Part shown: positions 13,801 to 24,725 of the stretch, one piece after another
Layout of the letters: each line of letters opens with the position of its first letter
Position numbering within the stretch: position 1 is the first letter of the stretch
Assembly (NCBI GenBank): GCA_040954595.2
Contig: CM082578.2
Location: 3,968,001-4,032,000 of the forward strand
Reading direction: 5' to 3'
From: Balanoglossus misakiensis
Lineage: Eukaryota; Hemichordata
DNA: 64,000 nucleotides
Translations under genes and position numbers: made by a program
The notes under the pieces: generated by a model
Seen by the model: the letters and a program-made list of their open reading frames with translations, nothing else
Database searches by the model: none
Told to the model about the DNA's origin: nothing

Positions 13801-16800
13801 AAAGCCAAAGTTTTGGGTCACCTGTGACCTCTGCTGACCTCATAATTATGTGCATAGCTAATTACAGGCGAACCAATAGAGCTAGAGGTCTGGTTTTTGT
13901 TGGACATGGACCACTATGGGTCAAAATTTTCTTGCCCAAATTTTGGGTGACCTCAGATGACCTTTGACCTACTTTTGCATATCTCGGCATCCAAAGCAGG
14001 TACATCCTTGGCATTTGGAGATATGGGGCCATAATTAAAAGCCAAAGTTTTGGGTCACCAGTGACACCTGCTTAACTCATTATTTATGTGCATACCTAAT
14101 TCCGGGCTAACCAAAAGGGCTAGAGGTCTGGTTTTTGTTGGACATGGACCACTATGGGTCAAAATTTTCTGCCCAAATTATGGGTGACCTTTGACCTACT
14201 TAACACTATATCAACACCAAACATAGATATAACCTTGATATTTCATGGGATAAAACACAGCATTATGTTTCTACACATTAATTATGTGCATATCTAATAA
14301 TCAGATCAGATAATAGAGCTTGGGCCCGGACAATGCTGCTTGCAGCTTTAATTCTTTCTTTATTCTTGTGTCAATTCTTTGTCGCTCTAGATCTCAGACA
14401 CCGCTGCAGGTACACTTCTGAAACTTGCTACAGTGGTCAAGGTCAATGAGTAGTCGTGCATTGAACCTGTGAATTTTTAATTAGTCACGTGACCTGGCGG
14501 CCATCTTGGATTTTCTAAAAAAATGCAAATCTCAGATCTCAGAAACTACAAGTCAGATCAACTTCAAATTTGGCATGCTGGTAGACTACCTCCTGCCCAT
14601 CATTTTTGTAATTGGAAATTATGCTGACAATGTTGCAGTTTTTTTGCTACAATTTTTTTTCTGAAATCTGGCTTAAATTTCAAAAATCTTCTTCTCCAGA
14701 ACCAGCGATAACCGAGTCACGCCGTTTGGGGTATGTGGTCACCTAACAGATGTCTATCAAGTTTGCGAAGATCATTGTGATTGGTCGAAGATTATGGCGG
14801 CGATATTGGATTTTCGAAAAACCATAGTAAAACTTCAAAAATCTTCTTCTCCAGAACGGGCGATAACCGAGTCACAAGATTTGGTGTGTGTGGTCATTAA
14901 ACAGATGTCTATCAAGTTTGCGAAGGGGAATGTGATTGGTCGAAGATTATGGCGGCCATATTGGATTTTGTGAAAAACGATTAAAAAGTAAAAATTCCCT
15001 TTTTAGCCTAAAAATTGATAGCACAGAAATTCTTTTTATGGATATGAATCATCATATGCCAAGAATAAGCTATAAATATTTTGGTAATTTTGGCAATGAC
15101 CTTTGACCTACTTTTGACGCATCATTTTTCTGCATATCTAATTCCAGGCTAACCTTTAAGGCTATCATTTTGGTTTTTGATGTATGTGGATTCGTATGTG
15201 ATCAAAAAATTTTGCTACTTTTCACGACCCCTTTGACCTCTGCTGACCTCATTAAATATGCACATACCTAATTACAGATGAACCAATAGACCTAGAGGTT
15301 TTGTTTTTGTTATACATGGACAAGTATGGGGTCAAAATATTTTGCCCAAATGTTGGGTGACCTCGGGTGACCTTTGACCTACTTAACACTATATCAGCAA
15401 CAGATCAGATAATAGAGCTTGGGCCCGGACAATGCTGCTTGCAGCTTTAATTCTTTCTTTCTTTCTTTCTTTCTTTATTCTTGTGTCATTCTTTGTCGCT
15501 CTAGATCTCAGACACCACTGCAGATACAGTTCTCAAACTTGCTACAGTGGTCAAGGTCAATGAGTAGTCGTGCATTGAACCCATGAATTTTTAATTAGTC
15601 ACATGACCTGGCCGCCATATTGGATTTTCTGAAAAAATGCAAATCTCAGATCTCAGAAACTACAAGTCAGATCGACTTCAAATTTGGCATGCAGGTAGAC
15701 TACCTTCTGTCAATCATTTTTGTAATTGGAAATTATGCTGACAAAGTTGCAGTTTTTTTGCTACAATTTTTTTTCTGAAATCTGGCTTAAATTTCAAAAA
15801 TCTTCTTCTCCAGAACCGGTGATAACCAAGACACGGGGTTTGGGGTATGTGGTCACCTAACTGATGTCTATCAAGTTTGCGAAGATCATTGTGATTGGTT
15901 GAAGATTATGGCAGCCATATTGGATTTTCGAAAAACCCTAGTAAAATTGCAAAATTCTTCTTCTCAAGAACCGGCGATAACCGAGTCACAAGATTTGGTG
16001 TGTGTGGTCATTAATCAGATGTCTATCAAGTTTGCGAAGAGCATTGTGATTGGTCGAAGATTATGGCGGCCATATTGGATTTTGTGAAAAACGATTAAAA
16101 AGTAGAAATTCCCTTTCTAGCCTAAAAATTGATAGCACAGAAATTCTTTTTATGGATATGAATCATCATATGACAAGAATAAGCTATAAATATTTTGGTA
16201 ATTTTGGCAATGACCTTTGACCTACTTTTGACGCATCATTTTTCTGCATATCTAATTCCAGGCTAACCAATATGGCTATAAGTTTGGTTTTTGATGTATG
16301 TGGATTTGTATGTGATCAAAAAATTTTGCTACTTTTTGTGACCCCTTTGACCTCTGCTGACCTCATTAAATATGCACATACCTAATTAATGATGAACCAG
16401 TAGACCTAGAGGTTTTGTTTTTGTTATACATGGACCAGTATGGGGTCAAAATATTTTGCCCAAATGTTGGGTGACCTCGGGTGACCTTTGACCTACTTTT
16501 GCATATCTCGACATCCACAGCAGATACAGCCTTGGCGTTTGGAGTTATGGGGCCATAATGAAAAGCCACAGTTTTGGGTCACCTGTGACACCTGCTTTAC
16601 TCATTATTTATGTGCATACCTAATTTCGGGCTAACCAAAAGGGCTAGAGGTCTACTTTTTGTTGGACATGGACCACTATGGGTCAACATTTTCTGCCCAA
16701 ATTTTGGATGACCTCGGGTGACCTTTGACCTACTTTTGCATATCTCGACATCCACAGCATTTACAGCCTTGGGGTTTCGAGGTATGGGGCCATAATGAAA

Positions 16801-17125
16801 AGCCAAAGTTTTGGGTCACGTGTGACACCTGCTGAACTCATTATTTATGTGCATACCTAATTCCGGGCTCACCAAAAGGGCTAGAGGTCTGGTTTTTGTT
16901 GGACATGGACCACTATGGGTCACAATTTTCTGCCCAAAATGTGGGTGACCTCTGGGTGACCTTTGACCTACTTAACACTATATCAACACCAAGCATAGAT
17001 ATAACCTTGATATTTTATGGGGTAAAACACAGCATTATGTTTCTACTCATTAATTATGTGCATATCTAATAATCAGATAAGATAATAGAGCTTGGGCCCG
17101 GACAATGCTGCTTGCAGCTTTAATT

Positions 17126-18541
17126 CTTTCTTTATTCTTGTGTCAATTCTTCGGCCAACTAAATCTCTGAAACTACTGCAGGTACACTGCTCAAAGTTGC
17201 TACAGTGGTCAAGGTCTATGAGTAGATGTGCAGTGACTTGTGAATACTTAATTAGTCACGTGACCTGGCGGCCATATTGGATTTTCTGAAAAAATTCAAA
17301 TCTCAGATCTCAGAAACTACAAGTCAGATTGACTTCAAATTTGGCATGCAGGTAGACTACCTTCTGCCCATCATTTTTGTAATTGGAAATTTTGCTACAG
17401 TGTTGCAGTTTTTTGCTACAATTTTTTTTCTGAAATCTGGCTTAAATTTCAAAAATCTTCTTCTCCAGAACCGGTGATAACCGAGACACGGGGTTTGGGG
17501 TATGTGGTCACCTAACTGATGTCTATCAAGTTTGCGAAGATCATTGTGATTGGTCGAAGATTATGGCGGCCATATTGGATTTTCGAAAAACCATAGTTAA
17601 ACTCCAAAAATCTTCTTCTCCAGAACGGGCGATGACTGAGTCGCAAGATTCGGGGAGTATGGTCACTACACTGATGTCTATCAAGTTTGCAAAGAACATT
17701 GTGATTGGTCGAAGATTATGGCGGCCATATTGGATTTTGTAAAAAGCAGTGAAAAATTGAAATTCCTTTTTCTAGTCTAAAAGTTGATAGCATACAAATT
17801 CTTTTTATGGATATCAATCGTCATGTGACTACAATATGTTACAATTTTTTGGCGATTTTTCACATGACCTTTGACCTACTTATCGCGCGTTATTATTTCT
17901 GCATATCTAATTCAAGGCTAACCTATAGGGCTAGACGTTTGGTTTTTGATGAATGTGGATTAGTGTGTGATCAAAATATTTTGCTACTTTTCATGACCCC
18001 TTTGACCTCTGCTGACCTCATTAATTATGTGCATAGCTAATTACAGGCGAACCAATAGAGCTAGAGGATTGGTTTTTGTTGGACATGGACCAGTATGGGA
18101 TCAAAATTTTTTGCCCAAATGTTGGGTGACCTCTGGTGACCTTTGACCTACTTTTGCATATTTCAGCATCCAGAGCAGATACAGCCATGGCATTTGGTAG
18201 GATGGGACCATAATGTAAAGCCACATTTTTGGGTCACCTGTGACACCTGCTGACCTCATTAAATATGCACATACCTAATTACAGGCGAACCAATAGAGCT
18301 AGAGTTTTGGTTTTTGTTTGACATGGACCAGTATGAGTCAAAAAAAATTTGCCCAAATTTTGGGTGACCTCAGGTGACCTTTGACCTACTTCACCCTATT
18401 TCAGCAGCAAAAATACACATGTCCTTGTTATGTCATGAGATAATACACCCGATAGAAAATTCTGTTTCTTCTCATTCATACTGTGCATATATAATTCGAG
18501 ATCAGCGCTTGGGCCCGACAATGCTGCTTGCAGCTTTAATT
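17126..18541. repeat. Array unit, subtype B
   Basis: Shares with positions 1-1079 the AAAAGCAGTGAAAAATTG block near 17740 and TCTAGTCTAAAAGTTGATAG. Its lead differs from neighbours (TCGGCCAACTAAATCTCTGA near 17151). It is a diverged unit embedded among more uniform ones. Confidence 0.75.
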
Positions 18542-18720
18542 AGGGCCCAAGCGCAAGCCAGCGCTTGGGCCCTATTGGTTTCGTTGGGGTTTTTTACGGG
18601 CCCAAGCCAAGCCAGGCTTGGGCCCGTATTGGTTTCGTTGGGGTTTTTACGGGCCCAAGCCAAGCCAGGCTTGGGCCCGTATTGGTTTCGTTGGAATTTT
18701 ACTTTCTTTCTTTCTTTATT
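18542..18720. repeat. Hairpin minisatellite (3 units, mixed stems) plus (CTTT)n
   Basis: One AGGGCCCAAGCGC-type unit is followed by two ACGGGCCCAAGCC-type units, each ~53 bp with the TATTGGTTTCGTTGG tail. Both stem types in one tract show that units are exchanged between junctions. Confidence 0.9.
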
Positions 18721-21700
18721 CTTGTGTCAATTCTTTGACCCACGAGATCTCAGACACCGCTGCAGGTACACTTCTGAAACTTGCTACAGTGGTCAAGGTC
18801 AATGAGTAGTCGTGCATTGAACCCTTGAATTTTTAATTAGTCACGTGACCTGGCGGCCATCTTGGATTTTCTGAAAAAATGCAAATCTCAGATCTCAGAA
18901 ACTACAAGTCAGATCGACTTCAAATTTGGCAAGCTGGTAGACTACCTTCTGCCCATCATTTTTGTAATTAGAAATTATGCTGACAAAGTTGCAGTTTTTT
19001 GCTACAATTTTTTTTCTGAAATCTGGCTTAAATTTTAAAAATCTTCTTCTCCAGAACCAGTGAAAACCAAGACACGGGGTTTTGGGTATGTGGTCACCTA
19101 ACTGATGTCTATCAAGTTTGCGAAGATCATTGTGATTGGTCGAAGATTATGGCGGCCATATTGGATTTTCGTAAAACCCTAGTAAAATTTCAAAAATCTT
19201 CTTCTCAAGAACCGGCGATAACTGAGTCACAAGATTTGGTGTGTGTGGTCATTAAACAGATGTCTATCAAATTTGCGAAGAAGAATGTAATTGGTCGAAG
19301 ATTATGGCGGCCATATTGGATTTTGTGAAAAACAATTAAAAAGTAAAAATTCCCTTTCTAGCCTAAAAATTGATAGCACAGAAATTCTTTTTATGGATAT
19401 GAATCATCATATGCCAAGAATAAGCTATAAATATTTTGGTAATTTTGGCAATGACCTTTGACCTACTTTTGACGCATCATTTTTCTGCATATCTAATTCC
19501 AGGCTACCCAATAGGGCTATAAGTTTTGTTTTTGATGTATGTGGATTTGTATGTGATCAAAAAATGTTGCTACTTTTCATGACCCCTTTGACCTCTGGTG
19601 ACCTCATTAAATATGCGCATACCTAATTAATGATCAACCAATAGACCTTAGAGGTTTTGTTTTTGTTATACATGGACCAGTATGGGGTCAAAATATTTTG
19701 CCCAAATGTTGGGTGACCTCGGGTGACCTTTGACCTACTTTTGCATATCTCGACATCCACACCAGATACAGCCTTGGCGTTTGGAGGTATGGGGCCATAA
19801 TGAAAAGCCAAAGTTTTGGGTCACCTGTGACACCTGCTTTACTCATTATTTATGTGCATACCTAATTCCGGGCTAACCAAAAGGGCTAGATGTCTGGTTT
19901 TTGTTGGACATGGACCACTATGGGTCAAAATTTTCTGCCCAAATTTTGGATGAACTCAGATGACCTTTGACCTACTTTTGCATATATCGGCATCCAAAGC
20001 AGGTACAGTCTTGGCATTTGGAGGTATGGGGCCATAATGAAAAGCCAAAGTTTTGGGTCACCTGTGACACCTGCTTAACGCATTATTTATGTGCATACCT
20101 AATTACGGGCTAACCAAAAGGGCTAGAGGTCTGGTTTTTGTTGGACATGGACCACTATGGGTCAAAATATTCTGCCCAAATTTTGGGTGACCTCAGATGA
20201 CCTTTGACCTACTTAACACTATATCAACACCAAACATAGATATAACCTTGATATTTCATGGGATAAAACACAGCATTATGTTTCTACTCATTAATTATGT
20301 GCATATCTAATAATCAGATCAGATAATAGAGCTTGGGCCCGGACAATGCTGCTTGCAGCTTTAATTCTTTCTTTCTTTCTTTCTTTCTTTATTCTTGGTT
20401 CACTTCTTTCGCGCTCTAGATCTCAGACACCGCTGCAGGTACAGTTCTCAAACTTGCTACAGTGGTCAAGGTCAATGAGTAGATGTGCAGTGACTTGTGA
20501 ATACTTAATTAGTCACGTGACATGGCGGCCATATTGGATTTTCTGAAAAAATGCAAATCTCAGATCTCAGAAACTACAAGTCAGATCGAGTTCAGATTTG
20601 GCGTGCTGGTAGTATACCCTCTGCCCATCGTTTTTGTAATTGGATATTTTGCTGTCAATGTTGCAGTTTTTTTGCTACAGTTGTTTTTCTGATATCTGGT
20701 CAAAATTTCAAAAATCTTCTTCTCCAGAACCGGCGATAACCGAGTCACGCCGTTTGGGGTATGTGGTCACCTAACTGATGTCTATCAAGTTTGCGAAGAT
20801 CATTGTGATTGGTCGAAGATTATGGCGGCCATATTGGATTTTCGTAAAACCATAGTAAAACTTCAAAAATCTTCTTCTCCAGAACGGGCGATAACCGAGT
20901 CACAAGATTTGGTGTGTGTGGTCATTAAACAGATGTCTATCAAGTTTGAGAAGGGGAATGTGATTGGTCGAAGATTATGGCGGCCATATTGGATTTTGTG
21001 AAAAACGATTAAAAAGTAAAAATTCCTTTTCTAGCCTAAAAATTGATAGCACAGAAATTCTTTTTATGGATATGAATCATCATATGACAAGAATAAGCTA
21101 TTAATATTTTGGTAATTTTGGCAATGACCTTTGACCTACTTTTGACGCATCAATTTTCTGCATATCTAATTCCAGGCTAACCAGTAGGGCTATAAGTTTG
21201 GTTTTTGATGTATGTGGATTTGTATGTGATCAAAAAATGTTGCTACTTTTCATGACCCCTTTGACCTCTGCTGACCTCATTAAATATGCACATACCTAAT
21301 TACAGATGAACCAATAGACCTAGAGATTTTGTTTTGGTTATACATGGACCAGTATGGGGTCAAAATATTTTGCCCAAATGTTGGGTGACCTCGGGTGACC
21401 TTTGACCTACTTTGGCATATCTTGACATCCTCAGCAGATACAGCCTTGGCGTTTGGAGGTATGGGGCCATAATGAAAAGCCAAAGTTTTGGGTCACCTGT
21501 GACACCTGCTTAACTCATTATTTATGTGCATACCTAATTCCGGGCTAACCAAAAGGGCTAGAGATCTGGTTTTTGTTGGACATGGACCACTATGGGTCAA
21601 AATATACTGCCCAAATAATTGGTGACCTCTGGGTGACCTTTGACCTACTTAACACTATGTCAACACCAAACCTAGATATAACCTTGATATTTCATGGGAT

Positions 21701-23237
21701 AAAACACAGCATTATGTTTCTACTCATTAATTATGTGCATATCTAATAATCAAATCAGATAATAGAGCTTGGGCCCGGACAATGCTGCTTGCAGCTTTAA
21801 TCTTTCTTCTTTCTTTCTTTCTTTATTCTTGTGTCAATTCTTTGTCGCTCTAGATCTCAGACACCACTGCAGGTACAGTTTTCAAACTTGCTACAGTGGT
21901 CAAGGTCAATGAGTAGTCGTGCATTGAACCCATGAATTTTTAATTAGTCACGTGACCTGGCGGCCATATTGGATTTTCTGAAAAAATGCAAATCTCAGAT
22001 CTCAGAAACTACAAGTCAGATCGACTTCAAATTTGGCGTGCAGGTAGACTACCTTCTGTCAATCATTTTTGTAATTGGAAATTATGCTGACAAAGTTGCA
22101 GTTTTTTTGCTACAATTTTTTTTCTGAAATCTGGCTTAAATTTCAAAAATCTTCTTCTCCAGAACCGGTGATAACCGAGACACGGGGTTTGGGGTATGTG
22201 GTCACCTAACTGATGTCTATCAAGTTTGCGAAGATCATTATGATTGGTCGAAGATTACGGCGGCCATATTGGATTTTCGAAAAACCCTAGTAAAATTTCA
22301 AAAATCTTCTTCTCAAGAACCGGCGATAACCGAGTCACAAGATTTGGTGTGTGTGGTCATTAAACAGATGTCTAACAAGTTTGCGAGGGGGATTGTGATT
22401 GGTCGAAGATTATGGCGGCCATATTGGATTTTGTGAAAAACGATTAAAAAGAAAAAATTCCCTTTCTAGCCTAAAAATTGATAGCACAGAAATTCTTTTG
22501 ATGGATATGAATCATCATATGCCAAGAATAAGCTATAAATATTTTGGTAATTTTGGCAATGACCTTTGACCTACTTTTGACGCATCATTTTTCTGCATAT
22601 CTAATTCCAGGCTAACCAATAGGGCTATAAGTTTGGTTTTTGATGTATGTGGATTTGTATGTGATCAAAAAATGTTGCTACTTTTCATGACCCCTTTGAC
22701 CTCTGCTGACCTCATTAAATATGCACATACCTAATTACAGGTGAACCAATAGACCTAGAGGTTTTGTTTTTGTTATACATGGACCAGTATGGGGTAAAAC
22801 TATTTTGCCCAAATGTTGGGTGACCTCGGGTGACCTTTGACCTACTTTTGCATATCTTGACATCCACAGCAGATACAGCCTTGGCGTTTGGAGGTATCTG
22901 GCCATAATGAAAAGCCAAAGTTTTGGGTCACCTGTGACACCTGCTTAACTCATTATTTATGTGTATACCTAATTCTGGGCTAACCAAAAGGGCTAGAGAT
23001 CTGTTTTTTGTTGGACATGGACCACTATGGGTCACAATTTTCTGCCCAAATTGTGGGTGACCTCTGGGTGACCTTTGACCTACTTAACACTATATCAACA
23101 CCAAGCATAGATATAACCTTGATATTTCATGGGATAAAACACAGCATTATGTTTCTACTCATTAATTATGTGCATATCTAATAATCTGATCAGATAATAG
23201 AGCTTGGGCCCGGACAATGCTGCTTGCAGCTTTAATT

Positions 23238-24450
23238 CTTCTTTATTCTTCTTCTTCTTCTCCAAAAATCGGCCAGGTAGATCTGGAAAACGGCAGCACC
23301 TAGGGGGCTGAAACTTGGTAGGGTGATAGGGGCCAATGAGTAGACGTGCAGTGGCTCGTGAATATTTAATTAGTCACGTGACCTGGCGGCCATATTGGAT
23401 TTCCTGAAAATCGTTAAATGAGTCCTTCTCAAAAACCACTGGGCCGATCGAGTTCAAATTTGGTGTGCAGGTAGCCTACCTTATGTCTATCATTTTACCC
23501 CATTGAAATCATGACGTCATACATAAAGTTTTTTTGCTACAATTGTTTTTCTGAAAAACTACTTAAAACTTTAAAAATCTTCTTCTCCAGAACCAGCGGT
23601 TACCGAGTCTCGGGATTTGGGATATGTGGTCACCTAACCTATGTCTATCAAGTTTGCGAAGCGCACTGTGATTGGTCGATCATTATGGCGGCCATGTTGG
23701 ATTTTCGGAAAAGCATTGAAAAGTGATAATTCCGTTTTGTAGCCAAAATGTTGACAGCATGGAAATTCTTTTTTTGGATATGAGTCATCACATGACCGGA
23801 AGTTGTCACCATTTTTCAAGGCAATTTTCACATGACCTTTGACCCAGTTTTAAAACAACTAATTATATATGCATATTCCCCATACCTCCTCTTGTCAAAG
23901 CACCACAGTCATGAATTTTGTGGACATGGGTACCAATGCTGCCAGGACATGACACAAATATTTTGGTAATTTTGGCAATGACCCTTGACCTATTTCTGAA
24001 ACATTATTTTTCTGCATATCTAATTCCAGGCTAACCAACAGGGCTAGAGGTCTGGTTTAAGTTGGACATGGCCCACCCTGGGGTCAAAATTTTATGCCCA
24101 AATTTTGAGTGACCTTTGATGACCTTTGATCTACTTTCCCATATCTCAGCATCCACAGCAGTTAGAGTCCTGGCTTTTGGGGGGCAGATGGAGCGCATAT
24201 GGAGTCTTACACAAGACCTCATTAATTATGCGCATACCTAATTCTAGGTGAACCAATAGAGCTAGGGGTCTGGTTTTTGTTGGACCTAGACTTGTATGGG
24301 GTCCGATTTTTTTGCCCAAATTTGGGGTGACCTCAAGTGACCTTTGACCTACTTTCCCATATCTTGGTATCCACAGCTGATACAGCCTTGGCATTTGCTG
24401 GTTACCATGGGAACCGCTTGTGCCCCGCCAACGCTGCTTGCAGCTTTAAT
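23238..24450. repeat. Diverged terminal unit of the array
   Basis: This last unit keeps the order of motifs (GGCGGCCATATTGGATTT near 23389, the GATTGGTCGA/GGCGGCC block near 23671, TGACCT sites, a final GCTGCTTGCAGCTTTAAT) but is far less similar to the rest. It starts with a CTT-repeat tract and lacks the pre-terminal TTGATATTTCATGGG block. That is expected for an array edge that escapes homogenisation. Confidence 0.8.
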
Positions 24451-24452
24451 AT

Positions 24453-24711
24453 TTCATCTGTAACCTCTGATGACCTCAGTCAGGCCATAAATAGTATTCA
24501 AAAGGCCAAAATAACGGACTGTACCACAGTTGATGATTTGGCTGAGTGCTTTCATGCGGACATGTCATCTGTATTTGATATTGTTGCTCCGGCCAAAGTA
24601 AAGATCGTTCGTGACAAACCGCGCGCCCCTGGTATGATGAGACTCTGCGTGAAGAAAAACGTACTCTTCGGCAAGTTGAAAGGAAATGGAGAAGACATCA
24701 ACTCGAAGTAA
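24453..24711 (+). pseudogene. LINE ORF2 segment upstream of RT, frameshifted
   Basis: Encodes SVTSDDLSQAINSIQ and further residues typical of the LINE region between endonuclease and RT. Around 24629 the meaningful frame moves by one base, so the natural continuation lies in the frame of the downstream RT ORF. Confidence 0.7.
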
Positions 24712-24725
24712 ATAGACAGATCTTT

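Larger units (their letters stand above)
1..24450. repeat. Tandem array of ~1.4-2.0 kb non-coding units
   Basis: A landmark (GGGCCCGGACAATG directly followed by CTGCTTGCAGCTTTAAT) recurs with ends near 1079, 2733, 4540, 5968, 7388, 9250, 10675, 12695, 14353, 15452, 17125, 18541, 20366, 21801, 23237 and, diverged, 24450. Unit lengths are therefore about 1654, 1807, 1428, 1420, 1862, 1425, 2020, 1658, 1099, 1673, 1416, 1825, 1435, 1436 and 1213 bp. Each unit runs: a CTTT-rich stretch, a ~200 bp lead with GTCACGTGAC and GGCGGCCAT(A/C)TTGG, two ~175 bp sub-repeats containing CGATAACCGAG and GATTGGTCGAAGATT, then one to four ~237 bp sub-repeats rich in TGACCTTTGACCT. No frame stays open beyond short chance runs and no protein family is recognisable, so it is non-coding. 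Related single copies occur at 42383 and 46373, so the array probably grew from a dispersed element (inference). Confidence 0.95.

Noticed and set aside
1242-22918. Many 60-90 aa frames in the array (e.g. MQISDLRNYKSD, MAFHYGPIPPNAKA types)
   Set aside because: They recur because the DNA repeats, differ by frameshifts and stops between units, and match no protein family. Shadows of non-coding repeats.
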